Shown here: in pieces, positions 1 to 7,870 of the stretch
How the letters are laid out: every line of letters begins with the position of its first letter
How positions within the stretch are numbered: position 1 is the first letter of the stretch
Translations under genes and position numbers: made by a program
The notes under the pieces: model-generated
The model's database searches: none
What the model saw: the letters and a program-made list of their open reading frames with translations, nothing else
Told to the model about the DNA's origin: nothing
Origin: an uncultured Collinsella sp.
Lineage (GTDB): Bacteria > Actinomycetota > Coriobacteriia > Coriobacteriales > Coriobacteriaceae
Direction of reading: 5' to 3'
DNA: 53,050 nucleotides
Assembly (NCBI GenBank): GCA_958405195.1
Contig: CATYDM010000011.1
Coordinates: 1-53,050 of the forward strand

Positions 1-2
1 AT

Positions 3-78
3 GCGGACATGGCTCAGTTGGTAGAGCACAACCTTGCCAAGGTTGGGGTCGCGGGTTCGAGCCCCGTTGTCCGCTCCA
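3..78 (+). tRNA. tRNA-Gly (GCC)
   Basis: Complete cloverleaf of 76 nt. The 7-bp acceptor stem GCGGACA/TGTCCGC closes it, the anticodon loop is TTGCCAA with GCC in the middle, the T arm is GCGGGTTCGAGCCCC, and CCA is encoded. It is identical to the second copy at 2132-2207. Confidence 0.97.
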
Positions 79-86
79 AACGCAAT

Positions 87-117
87 AGCCCGGCTACTAC
101 GGTAGCCGGGCTTTTTT
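87..117 (+). terminator. Rho-independent terminator after tRNA-Gly
   Basis: An 11-bp stem (87-97 with 102-112), a 4-nt loop and a run of six T. It lies 8 nt after the tRNA CCA end and ends that transcript before the alpha-glucosidase gene. Confidence 0.9.
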
Positions 118-256
118 GTATCCATCGCATGGGCTCGAACCCGAGAGGGAGCGAGCGTTTTGGGTCGTGGCTGTGGCGTTGTTTGCTGCGAATGTCAGCT
201 TTGGGCGTATCATCGTGGGCATCTCACAAAACCTCGTTGCAAGGGAGGCACGCCCC

Positions 257-1990
257 ATGGTTACAGAAAAGTCTTCTTCGCGTTCATGGATGTCCGATGC
301 CGCGATCTATCAGATCTACCCGCGCTCGTTTAAGGATTCGACTGGTTCGGGTCTGGGCGATATCGCGGGCATTACCCAGCAGATGGACTATCTTGAGCGG
401 CTGGGTATCGAGGCCATCTGGCTGAGCCCGTTTTACCCATCGCCTCTTGTCGATGGTGGCTATGATGTGGCGGACTACTGCGATGTCGATCCACGTCTCG
501 GCTCGCTTGACGACTTCGATGATATGATCGCTGCGGCTCACGCGCGCGGCATCAAGGTCATCGTCGACATCGTGCCCAACCATTCATCCAGCCAGCACCC
601 CTGGTTCAAAGCCGCTCTTGCCGCCGGCCCCGGATCGCCCGAGCGCGCCCGTTATATCTTCCGCGATGGTCGCGGCGAGCATGGCGAGCTGCCTCCCACC
701 AATTGGAATGCCAACTTTGGCGGCCCCGCATGGACGCGTGTTGCGGACGGTCAGTGGTATCTGCACATGTTTACGCCCGAGCAGCCGGACTTTGACTGGT
801 CATGCCCTGAGGTTCACGCGCTCTTTTGCGACGTCCTGGCGTTTTGGAGCGATCGAGGCGTCGATGGCTTTCGCATTGATGTGGCGCAGGGTCTCGCCAA
901 GGATCTCGACCGCGATGACCTCGACCGGTGGCATCTCGCCGAGGGCGATGACATGGTTGACGACGGCACCCATCCGCTGTGGGACCGCAACGAGGTCCAC
1001 GAGATCTATCGCGAGTGGCGCCGCGTGTTCGACCGCTATAATCCGCCGCGCAGTGCCGTTGCCGAGGCGTGGGTGCTGCCCGAGCGCCAGTATCTCTACG
1101 CGCGTCCCAGCGAGCTTGGCCAGACATTCAACTTTGAGTTTGCCAAGGCCGCTTGGACCTATGATGACATGCACACTGCAATCGAGAAGGGCTTGAAGGC
1201 AGCCGTCGAATCCGATTCCGCCTCGACTTGGGTACTCTCCAACCACGACGTGCCGCGCGTGGCGACACGCTATGCCCTGCCGCAAATCAAGGCGACGCGC
1301 TACCACCAGATTGCGCTCGACTGGCTCTTACGTGACGGGTCGTCTTATGACGAGGACCGTGAACTCGGCGAGCGCCGCGCGCGGGCGGCCCTTTTGCTTG
1401 AACTGGCGCTTCCGGGCTCGGCATACGTGTATCAGGGCGAGGAGCTCGGCCTTTTTGAGGTGGCTGATATCCCGTGGGCTGCACTCGAAGACCCTACTGC
1501 GACCAATACGCACGGACCGAAGCGTGAGAAGGGGCGCGACGGCTGTCGTGTGCCCCTGCCGTGGGTGGCGGCGGACGATCCCGCGCATGGCGGATCGTTT
1601 GGGTTTTCGCCGGCAGACGCCGATGCGGCGCCCCATCTGCCGCAGCCTGCATGGTTTTCCGATTATGCTGCCGATAGGGAAGAAGTGGACCCGACATCGA
1701 TGCTTGCGCTCTATCGTGACGCCCTCTGGCTGCGGCGCAAGCTGCGCGGGTGCGCCAACGATCTTGCGTGGCTCGATCTTGACGGGCGCACCGGTCTTGC
1801 GGATGGTGCCGAGGGCGCTGAGGGCGGCGTCATCGCCTATCGCCGCGATAACGGCTGGACGTGTGTGACGAACTTCGGTGCAGCACCTGTGGAGCTGCCG
1901 GCGGGCAGGGTCCTGCTCACCTCATCACCGCTTGCAGACGGCAGGCTCACACAGGACAGCTCTGCCTGGATCATGCTCGGCGAGATGTAG
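257..1990 (+). CDS. GH13 alpha-glucosidase (oligo-1,6-glucosidase-like)
   Basis: A cytosolic glycoside hydrolase of 577 aa that should cleave alpha-glucosidic bonds of short malto- or isomalto-oligosaccharides. The GH13 (beta/alpha)8 barrel starts almost at the N-terminus (IYQIYPRSFKD). The early conserved motif is VDIVPNHSS. The nucleophile is D208 in DGFRIDVAQG, the acid/base is E270 in VAEAWV, and the transition-state stabiliser is D331 in LSNHDVPR. A short C-terminal beta domain ends near ITM-like residues. No signal peptide. The ATG at 257 is preferred because AGGGAGG lies 7 nt upstream; a TTG at 116 would add 47 unconserved residues and reach back into the tRNA terminator. It is a single gene between two tRNA-Gly copies. 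The exact substrate cannot be read from sequence. Confidence 0.92.
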   Translation: MVTEKSSSRSWMSDAAIYQIYPRSFKDSTGSGLGDIAGITQQMDYLERLGIEAIWLSPFYPSPLVDGGYDVADYCDVDPRLGSLDDFDDMIAAAHARGIKVIVDIVPNHSSSQHPWFKAALAAGPGSPERARYIFRDGRGEHGELPPTNWNANFGGPAWTRVADGQWYLHMFTPEQPDFDWSCPEVHALFCDVLAFWSDRGVDGFRIDVAQGLAKDLDRDDLDRWHLAEGDDMVDDGTHPLWDRNEVHEIYREWRRVFDRYNPPRSAVAEAWVLPERQYLYARPSELGQTFNFEFAKAAWTYDDMHTAIEKGLKAAVESDSASTWVLSNHDVPRVATRYALPQIKATRYHQIALDWLLRDGSSYDEDRELGERRARAALLLELALPGSAYVYQGEELGLFEVADIPWAALEDPTATNTHGPKREKGRDGCRVPLPWVAADDPAHGGSFGFSPADADAAPHLPQPAWFSDYAADREEVDPTSMLALYRDALWLRRKLRGCANDLAWLDLDGRTGLADGAEGAEGGVIAYRRDNGWTCVTNFGAAPVELPAGRVLLTSSPLADGRLTQDSSAWIMLGEM

Positions 1991-2041
1991 GGGCTTCTTG
2001 CGGCGAGTTTGCGTTTGCCTGCGCCTTCCGTGGTGGCTGAT

Positions 2042-2064
2042 GCCCTCGCGAGGTTTGCGAGGGC
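2042..2064 (+). terminator. Terminator-like hairpin after the alpha-glucosidase
   Basis: An 8-bp perfect stem, GCCCTCGC (2042-2049) with GCGAGGGC (2057-2064), followed 11 nt later by a short T run. The T run is not adjacent, so it is a weak intrinsic terminator. Confidence 0.45.
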
Positions 2065-2090
2065 GCCGCAAAACTTTTTAAAAAAAGTTC

Positions 2091-2119
2091 TTGCATTTGG
2101 GTGGATCATCCCGTATATT
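2091..2119 (+). promoter_or_regulatory. Promoter of the tRNA-Gly/tRNA-Val unit
   Basis: A good sigma-70-type match: -35 TTGCAT (2091-2096), 17-bp spacer, -10 TATATT (2114-2119). The predicted start falls a few bases before tRNA-Gly at 2132. Confidence 0.75.
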
Positions 2120-2131
2120 AAATCCTCGTAA

Positions 2132-2207
2132 GCGGACATGGCTCAGTTGGTAGAGCACAACCTTGCCAAGGTTGGGGTCGCGGGTTCGAGCCCCGTTGTC
2201 CGCTCCA
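2132..2207 (+). tRNA. tRNA-Gly (GCC), second copy
   Basis: Identical over 76 nt to the tRNA at 3-78, with anticodon GCC and encoded CCA. It is co-transcribed with tRNA-Val, which starts 3 nt later. Confidence 0.97.
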
Positions 2208-2210
2208 TTT

Positions 2211-2285
2211 GGGCGTTTAGCTCAGGGGGAGAGCGCTTCCCTGACACGGAAGAGGTCAGAAGTTCAAATCTTCTAACGCCCACCA
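2211..2285 (+). tRNA. tRNA-Val (GAC)
   Basis: A 75-nt cloverleaf with acceptor stem GGGCGTT/AACGCCC, anticodon loop CTGACAC with GAC in the middle, T arm AGAAGTTCAAATCTTCT and encoded CCA. Confidence 0.96.
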
Positions 2286-2293
2286 AATGTTCG

Positions 2294-2325
2294 CAGCTCA
2301 GAGGCTATGTCCTCTGAGCTGTTTT
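2294..2325 (+). terminator. Rho-independent terminator after tRNA-Val
   Basis: A perfect 11-bp stem (2294-2304 with 2311-2321), 6-nt loop and TTTT. It ends the Gly-Val tRNA transcript. Confidence 0.9.
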
Positions 2326-2624
2326 GTTTTGCTACCAAGCACGCCGTCAAATATGCCAGCAAATATTGATCCAAGGTCCCCGTAGAGGTGCCGGCAGGTT
2401 GCATACGTCCTGGCCGACCGTGACCGCAACATGTTGGTCAAGCATAATCTTTTGGATTCTTTTGGCGTGAGCGGCTTGGTTTTGGTAGGATTTGTCAGCG
2501 GCTTGACTAAGGGGGTTTTATAACTGCCATGCAGGTAGCCGTGTTGGTAACGTTTTACCGACTTGCCAAGAACCCCTCATAATTAATGCGTCTGCAAAAT
2601 GACTAATTGCTTTGACCTGCTGAA
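2326..2624. other. Intergenic stretch without a gene
   Basis: About 300 nt between the tRNA terminator and the nrdD operator. I see no frame with a start and Shine-Dalgarno that looks protein-like, and no clear hairpin with a T run. It lies next to a tRNA gene, a common integration site, but no attachment repeat of the tRNA 3' end is visible here. Confidence 0.5.
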
Positions 2625-2672
2625 ACACTATATGTTGTGTTTGACCTAAAAAAAGAATACAGGATATAGATG
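2625..2672 (+). promoter_or_regulatory. nrdD promoter with paired NrdR boxes
   Basis: Box 1 at 2625-2640 (ACACTATATGTTGTGT) is a near-palindrome that fits the NrdR consensus. Box 2 at 2657-2672 is weaker (core ATATAG). They start 32 bp apart, three helical turns, as is usual for paired NrdR operators. A promoter, TTGACC (2641-2646), 18-bp spacer, TATAGA (2665-2670), lies so that box 2 covers the -10. NrdR-ATP/dATP would then repress nrdDG. The operator is seen in sequence; binding by NrdR is inferred. Confidence 0.75.
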
Positions 2673-2896
2673 CCTCTTTGTCGTATGATAGATGGCGGAC
2701 AGAGAACGAGGACCTTATTCGCCCCATTTGGATGGATCATCGAGCCCCTTGATTGGCTGCGAGGATTGTCCGCATGAGGGCCTATGGTTTTCGAAAACAC
2801 AGATTGCGCGACGGCGCCGCAAGACAGGGGCAAGCCCTGCCGGGCATCGTTTGGCTCTGAAGCGCAATACGATTTCGACGCGAAAGAGGCAAGAGG

Positions 2897-5119
2897 ATGA
2901 AGATCATCAAGCGCAGCGGCACCGAGGTTGTCTTTGACATCGATAAGATTGTCAATGCCATCCGCGCCGCAAACTTGGAGGTCGAGGAGAGCTCTCGTCT
3001 TACCGACCGCCAGGTGGTTTACGCGGCACAAAACGTCGCCGAGGCATGCGAGAACGCGGGCCACACCGTGTCGGTCGAGGAGATTCAGGATCTGGTCGAG
3101 GACGAGATTATGCGTCTCGACTGCTACGAGGTCGCTCGCCATTACATCATCTATCGCTATGTTCAGAGCCTGAAGCGCCAGAAGAACACGACCGACGACA
3201 AGATTCTGTCGCTGATTGAGTGCAACAACGAAGAGGTCAAGCAGGAGAACTCCAACAAGAACCCGACCGTCAATTCCGTTCAGCGTGACTACATGGCCGG
3301 CGAGATCTCCAAGGACCTGACCCAGCGTGTGCTGCTGCCCCAGGAGATTGTGGATGCTCACAATGAGGGTCTGATTCACTTCCATGATTCGGACTACTTT
3401 GCCCAGCACATGCATAACTGCGACCTGGTGAACCTGGAGGATATGCTCCAGAACGGTACTGTTATTTCGGGCACGCTGATCGAGAAGCCGCACAGCTTCT
3501 CGACTGCCTGCAACATCGCGACGCAGATCATCGCTCAGGTTGCTTCCTCCCAGTACGGTGGCCAGTCGATTTCGCTGACCCATCTTGCCCCGTTCGTCGA
3601 GGTGAGCCGTCAAAAGATTCGCGGCGAGGTCGCCCGCGAGCTCGAGGAGCTCGGCGTCTCTGCGTCTGCCGAGAAGGTCCGTGAGGTCGTTGAGGACCGT
3701 CTGCGTGACGAGATCCGTCGCGGCGTCCAGACGATTCAGTATCAGGTTGTGACCCTTATGACCACCAACGGCCAGGCGCCGTTCGTGACGGTCTTCATGT
3801 ATCTCAACGAGGCTCGCTCGGCGCAGGAGAAGCACGACCTTGCCATGATCGTGGAGGAGACGCTCCGTCAGCGCTATGAGGGCGTTAAGAACGAGGCCGG
3901 CGTGTGGATCACCCCGGCGTTCCCCAAGCTTATCTATGTGCTCGAGGACGATAACGTTTACGAGGATTCCCCGTACTTCTACCTGACTCAGCTGGCTGCG
4001 AAGTGCACCGCCAAGCGCATGGTGCCCGACTACATCTCTGAGAAGAAGATGCGCGAGCTCAAGCTGTCGAAGGGCGAGACCGCGGGCAACGGCGACTGCT
4101 ATACCTGCATGGGTTGCCGTAGCTTCCTGACGCCCGACCGCTCCGGTAACGGATTTAACAACGTTGCCAATGCGCTGAACTACGACCCGAACAAGCCCAA
4201 GTACTATGGTCGCTTTAACCAGGGCGTCGTGACCATCAACCTGCCTGATGTCGCGCTGAGCTCGCATCAGGACATGGACAAGTTCTGGAAGATCTTCGAC
4301 GAGCGCCTTGAGCTGTGCCACCGCGCCCTGCTGTGCCGTCATGAGCGTCTGATGGGTACGCTTTCTGACGCCGCACCGATTCTTTGGCAGTACGGTGCCC
4401 TCGCCCGCCTGAAGAAGGGCGAGACGATCGATAAGCTGCTCGTGGGCGGTTACTCCACCATTAGTCTGGGTTATGCCGGCTTGTATGAGTGCGTCAAGTA
4501 CATGACGGGCCACAGCCACACCGAGAAGGAGGGCACGCCCTTTGCCATGGCCGTCATGCAGCGCATGAACGACAAGTGCGCCGAGTGGAAGGCCGAAAGC
4601 GATATTGACTTCTCGCTGTACGGTACCCCGCTTGAGTCGACGACCTACAAGTTCGCCAAGTGCCTGCAGCGTCGTTTTGGCATCATCCCGGGCGTGACGG
4701 ACAAGGGCTACATCACCAACAGCTACCACGTCCACGTGTCCGAGGAGATCGACGCCTTCGATAAGCTTAAGTTTGAGGGCATGTTCCAGCAGCTTTCGCC
4801 GGGCGGTGCCATCTCCTACGTCGAGGTTCCCAACATGCAGGACAACCTCAAGGCTGTCATTCGCGTGATGCAGTACATCTACGACAACATCATGTACGCC
4901 GAGCTCAACACCAAGAGCGACTACTGCCAGGTGTGCGGCTACGACGGTGAGATCAAGATTGTCGAGGATGACGGCAAGCTGGTGTGGGAGTGCCCTAACT
5001 GCGGCAACCGCGATCAGGAGAAGATGAATGTTGCCCGTCGCACGTGCGGCTACATCGGTACCCAGTTCTGGAACCAGGGCCGAACCGAGGAGATCCGCGA
5101 CCGCGTGCTGCATCTCTAA
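2897..5119 (+). CDS. nrdD: Anaerobic ribonucleoside-triphosphate reductase
   Basis: Class III ribonucleotide reductase of 740 aa, which makes dNTPs from NTPs under anoxia with a glycyl radical. An N-terminal ATP-cone (about residues 1-90) gives allosteric overall-activity control. The catalytic ten-stranded barrel follows. Near the C-terminus a zinc site is formed by two Cys pairs (CQVCGYDG and CPNCGNRD), and the radical loop RTCGYIG places the glycyl radical at G718. Length and motifs are those of a full enzyme. The ATG at 2897 has AAAGAGG upstream. The radical is installed by NrdG, encoded downstream after a 427-nt palindrome-rich gap. Regulation is probably by NrdR through the paired boxes about 230 nt upstream, giving a roughly 220-nt leader. 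Confidence 0.97.
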   Translation: MKIIKRSGTEVVFDIDKIVNAIRAANLEVEESSRLTDRQVVYAAQNVAEACENAGHTVSVEEIQDLVEDEIMRLDCYEVARHYIIYRYVQSLKRQKNTTDDKILSLIECNNEEVKQENSNKNPTVNSVQRDYMAGEISKDLTQRVLLPQEIVDAHNEGLIHFHDSDYFAQHMHNCDLVNLEDMLQNGTVISGTLIEKPHSFSTACNIATQIIAQVASSQYGGQSISLTHLAPFVEVSRQKIRGEVARELEELGVSASAEKVREVVEDRLRDEIRRGVQTIQYQVVTLMTTNGQAPFVTVFMYLNEARSAQEKHDLAMIVEETLRQRYEGVKNEAGVWITPAFPKLIYVLEDDNVYEDSPYFYLTQLAAKCTAKRMVPDYISEKKMRELKLSKGETAGNGDCYTCMGCRSFLTPDRSGNGFNNVANALNYDPNKPKYYGRFNQGVVTINLPDVALSSHQDMDKFWKIFDERLELCHRALLCRHERLMGTLSDAAPILWQYGALARLKKGETIDKLLVGGYSTISLGYAGLYECVKYMTGHSHTEKEGTPFAMAVMQRMNDKCAEWKAESDIDFSLYGTPLESTTYKFAKCLQRRFGIIPGVTDKGYITNSYHVHVSEEIDAFDKLKFEGMFQQLSPGGAISYVEVPNMQDNLKAVIRVMQYIYDNIMYAELNTKSDYCQVCGYDGEIKIVEDDGKLVWECPNCGNRDQEKMNVARRTCGYIGTQFWNQGRTEEIRDRVLHL

Positions 5120-5130
5120 TACCGCTCCGG

Positions 5131-5269
5131 GGCTGAGCCGGGAGGGCCGCTTGGGCATTTGCTCGCTATTTCGGACAGTCCTGCGCAAGACGAAGGCCAC
5201 ATTAAGTGGCCTTCTTTGCGTGCGGAACTCATATCGAGCAAAAGCCCAAGCGGCCCTCTCGGCTCAGCC
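5131..5269. repeat. Nested long inverted repeat between nrdD and nrdG
   Basis: Two 35-nt arms (5131-5165 and 5235-5269) are inverted copies with only two mismatches. Centred between them is a second perfect 9-bp hairpin, GAAGGCCAC (5192-5200) with GTGGCCTTC (5206-5214), followed by TTT, which can act as the nrdD terminator. The whole 139-nt unit begins 11 nt after the nrdD stop. It looks like a small palindromic mobile or REP-type element, not a simple terminator. Confidence 0.85.
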
Positions 5270-5447
5270 AAGTTGACGTAGCTGAGATACGGCATGCGGT
5301 CTGCTCACTCCTCGAAGTTCTAAGCGGAAATGAGTTGACTTGCAGCAACGCTTTGCTTGCGATGACGGTTGAGCTGCAACAAAGTTTTTATTAGACCTCG
5401 AACCCTATACTCGATGTTCGCTTCGTTCATTGAGTTACCCTTTGCAT

Positions 5448-5531
5448 GAGGCCGGGACATATCGTCCCGCCCGCAGTTTCGCAGGCCGAAGGCCGAGAAT
5501 GTTTGAGGACGGGATGATATGTCCCGGCCTC
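5448..5531. repeat. Palindromic element just upstream of nrdG
   Basis: Arms of 22 nt at 5448-5469 and 5510-5531 pair with one mismatch. A small GGCC-gaa-GGCC hairpin sits in the loop. The right arm ends just before the nrdG Shine-Dalgarno (GGGAGAG), so in RNA the stem would abut the ribosome binding site. An open frame runs through the element into nrdG, but its peptide is a translation of the palindrome. Confidence 0.8.
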
Positions 5532-5546
5532 CCGGGAGAGTTACCT

Positions 5547-6128
5547 ATGAACTACGCGAACATAAAGTATTTCGACATTGCTGATGGAGAAGGCGTTCGT
5601 ACTTCTCTGTTTGTGAGCGGGTGCCGTCGTGGGTGCAAGAACTGCTTTAACTCTGTCGCGTGGGACTTTGCTGCGGGCGAGCCGTTCGATCGTGCCGTCG
5701 AGGACAAGATTATCGAGAGCCTCGATCATCCCTTTATTGACGGCCTGACGATTCTGGGCGGCGAGCCTATGGAGCCCGAGAATCAGGCGGGGCTCGTTGA
5801 GTTTGTCGAGCGTGTTCGTGCCGCGTATCCTGCGGGGTCAGGAAAAACCATTTGGTGTTTTACCGGCGACGTGCTCGAGGAGCTTATGCCGGGTGGTCGT
5901 CACCATACCGAGGCGACGGACCGTATCCTTGCCTGCCTCGATATGTTGGTGGATGGCCCGTTTGTTCAGGATCTGTACGATATCTCATTGCGCTTTAGGG
6001 GCTCGAGTAACCAGCGCGTGATTGATATGAATGCCACGCGCGCTCGTGCTGAGCGCGAGGGCGTTGCGCTTTGTGATGCGGTTGAACTTTGGCATGATGA
6101 TCCGGTCTATTCGACCCATACTATGTAG
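5547..6128 (+). CDS. nrdG: Anaerobic RNR-activating radical SAM protein
   Basis: A 193-aa activase that uses a [4Fe-4S] cluster and S-adenosylmethionine to abstract hydrogen from the NrdD glycine. The radical-SAM CX3CX2C motif is seen at C26, C30 and C33 (CRRGCKNCF). The GGEP motif (TILGGEPMEPEN) is about 50 residues further on. Length fits the family (about 150-200 aa). The start at 5547 (MNYANIKYFD) is preferred over 5430 because GGGAGAG lies 7 nt upstream and the earlier frame translates a palindrome. It is paired with nrdD but separated by two inverted-repeat elements, so it may be expressed by read-through or from its own promoter. Confidence 0.95.
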   Translation: MNYANIKYFDIADGEGVRTSLFVSGCRRGCKNCFNSVAWDFAAGEPFDRAVEDKIIESLDHPFIDGLTILGGEPMEPENQAGLVEFVERVRAAYPAGSGKTIWCFTGDVLEELMPGGRHHTEATDRILACLDMLVDGPFVQDLYDISLRFRGSSNQRVIDMNATRARAEREGVALCDAVELWHDDPVYSTHTM

Positions 6129-6194
6129 CTTGTGGTCGATGCCGAAGGGCGTGGTACCATAGCGCGAACGTGAAATCGGAAAAGTGAGGCCCAG

Positions 6195-6752
6195 ATGGTC
6201 GATCAGGAAAAAGTCGAGGCCGCCATTAAGCTGTTGCTTGAGGGCATAGGCGAGGACCCAACTCGTGAGGGCCTGCTGGAGACCCCGGCGCGCGTTGCCC
6301 GTATGTATGGTGAGATCGCCGGCGGTATGGACCAGAGTGCCGAGGAACACCTGTCCAAAACCTTTGCCGTCGCTTCGAACGATTTGGTTATCGAGCGCGA
6401 CATCACGTTCTACTCGCTGTGTGAACATCATCTGTTGCCGTTTTATGGCAAGGCCGCCATTGGTTATATCCCTAACGGTCGGGTGGCTGGGCTTTCCAAG
6501 CTCGCCCGCACGGTTGAGGTTTATGCCCGTCGTCTGCAGCTGCAGGAGCAGCTGTGTGCGCAGATTGCCGACGCTCTCATGGATTATCTCGCTCCCCAGG
6601 GAGCGATTGTGCTCATGGAGGCTGAGCATATGTGCATGACCATGCGCGGCGTGCAGAAGCCCGGCACCAAGACCGTGACGCTCGCTCGCCGCGGCGTCTT
6701 CGAGACCGATCCCGCGCTCGAGGAGCGGTTCTTTAGGATGCTGGGCCGCTAA
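6195..6752 (+). CDS. folE: GTP cyclohydrolase I
   Basis: A 185-aa enzyme of the first step of tetrahydrofolate synthesis (GTP to 7,8-dihydroneopterin triphosphate plus formate). Zinc ligands are visible at C76 and H79 in SLCEHHLLPF and C147 in HMCMTMRG. The N-terminal helix DPTREGLLETPARVARMY is typical. It is the first gene of a folE-HD-folB operon: the next gene starts 2 nt after its stop. The Shine-Dalgarno is AAGTGAGG. Confidence 0.97.
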   Translation: MVDQEKVEAAIKLLLEGIGEDPTREGLLETPARVARMYGEIAGGMDQSAEEHLSKTFAVASNDLVIERDITFYSLCEHHLLPFYGKAAIGYIPNGRVAGLSKLARTVEVYARRLQLQEQLCAQIADALMDYLAPQGAIVLMEAEHMCMTMRGVQKPGTKTVTLARRGVFETDPALEERFFRMLGR

Positions 6753-6754
6753 CC

Positions 6755-7336
6755 ATGAGGGTCGTCAACGACTTTACATCGAAAACCGATGAGGGGACGC
6801 CGCGTCGCGGCTTTATGGCTTCGGGCCTGACTCCCTTTGGTGCCATGCCTCGCATTGATTACATTTGTGCCAACGGGCTGTTCCGGCGGCACCTGGGCAA
6901 CATTGCACAGTTGGAATCGGGGCGCATCTTCTGCCGTCACGGTATTGACCATCTGCTCGATGTCGCTCGCATTATGTGGATCAAGAATCTCGAGGAACAG
7001 CTCGAATTTGACCGCGAGGTCATCTACGCCACGGCACTTCTTCACGATATCGGCAAAGATGAACAGTATGAATCGGGTATATCCCATGATGTTGCAAGCG
7101 AACGCGTCGCTGATGCAATTCTCGGCGGCATGCCCGATGACGTGGCGTTTGAGCCGGCCGATGCCGCAGCCATTAAGACGGCCATTCTGGGCCATCGAAA
7201 GCTGCGCGTGAACAGCCAACCGCTTGAGCGTCTGCTCTATGCGGCCGACAAAGCGTCGCGCGCCTGCTTTGCATGCCCCGCGCGCAATGCTTGCAACTGG
7301 AGCGATGATAAAAAGAACCTGTCGATTCGCGTGTAG
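6755..7336 (+). CDS. HD-domain hydrolase in the folate operon
   Basis: A 193-aa HD-superfamily protein. The metal-binding set is visible: H66 in RHGIDHLLD, H97-D98 in ALLHDIGK and D165 in LLYAADKAS. The C-terminus has three cysteines (C171, C174, C180 in RACFACPARNACNW). The start at 6755 is tightly coupled to folE (TAA-cc-ATG); a start at 6815 would also keep the HD domain. HD enzymes are phosphohydrolases, and dihydroneopterin triphosphate dephosphorylation is an open step between FolE and FolB in many bacteria, so a role there is an attractive inference from position only. The Cys cluster could bind metal. Confidence 0.85.
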   Translation: MRVVNDFTSKTDEGTPRRGFMASGLTPFGAMPRIDYICANGLFRRHLGNIAQLESGRIFCRHGIDHLLDVARIMWIKNLEEQLEFDREVIYATALLHDIGKDEQYESGISHDVASERVADAILGGMPDDVAFEPADAAAIKTAILGHRKLRVNSQPLERLLYAADKASRACFACPARNACNWSDDKKNLSIRV

Positions 7337-7378
7337 TTAGTTGCGCGGTCGGGGTTCTAAACGAAGGAGACGATCGCG

Positions 7379-7864
7379 ATGAGCAACAAGAAACTGCCCG
7401 AGAATGCAACCAAGACTGAAGGCGCCGAGCTCGCCCGCCGTGGAAGGGGCGAAATATCCACCGCAACGGCGGTGCCCCACGTGAACTATGACGATCTGCG
7501 CCATGCCGACCGCATCACCGTTGAAGGTCTTGAGGTTTTTGCTAACCACGGCGTGTATCCCGAAGAGAACGCGCTGGGCCAGAAATTCATCGTGTCCTTG
7601 GTGCTCTATGCTGACCTGCGTGCAGCGGGAGAGCACGATAACTTGGACGCCTCGATTGACTACGGCTCGGTGTGCCACGATGTCGATGGCTATCTGCGCG
7701 AGCATACGTTTAAGCTCATCGAGGCGGCAGCCGAGGGTGTGGCCCAGATGCTGCTGCGTCGTTACCCCCTGCTGCTTGGCGTGCACGTTAAGCTCGATAA
7801 GCCTTGGGCGCCCGTCGGTCTTCCTCTGGCAAGCTGCGGTGTCGAGATCGAGCGCGTGCGCTAA
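7379..7864 (+). CDS. folB: Dihydroneopterin aldolase
   Basis: A 161-aa protein that cleaves 7,8-dihydroneopterin to 6-hydroxymethyl-dihydropterin and glycolaldehyde in folate synthesis. The FolB core spans about residues 40-160: ITVEGLEVFANHGVYPEE near its start, the dyad-like FKLIEAAAEGVAQML helix, and VHVKLDKPWAPVG with the conserved lysine. About 40 residues before the core are extra and polar. The ATG at 7379 has AAGGAG 9 nt upstream. It is the third gene of the folE operon. Confidence 0.92.
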   Translation: MSNKKLPENATKTEGAELARRGRGEISTATAVPHVNYDDLRHADRITVEGLEVFANHGVYPEENALGQKFIVSLVLYADLRAAGEHDNLDASIDYGSVCHDVDGYLREHTFKLIEAAAEGVAQMLLRRYPLLLGVHVKLDKPWAPVGLPLASCGVEIERVR

Positions 7865-7870
7865 CCGGTT

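Noticed and set aside
2768..2860. Leader peptide in the nrdD 5' region starting at the ATG near 2774
   Set aside because: Short frame with poor ribosome-site spacing and no feature linking it to nucleotide supply.
2603..5200. Long open frame on the minus strand opposite nrdD (865 codons)
   Set aside because: It is the mirror of the strongly biased nrdD codons. The peptide is a Val/Leu/Asp/His-rich artefact without motifs.
5430..5546. N-terminal extension of nrdG
   Set aside because: The frame is open but translates a palindromic element and lacks NrdG similarity; the ATG at 5547 has the ribosome site and the conserved start.
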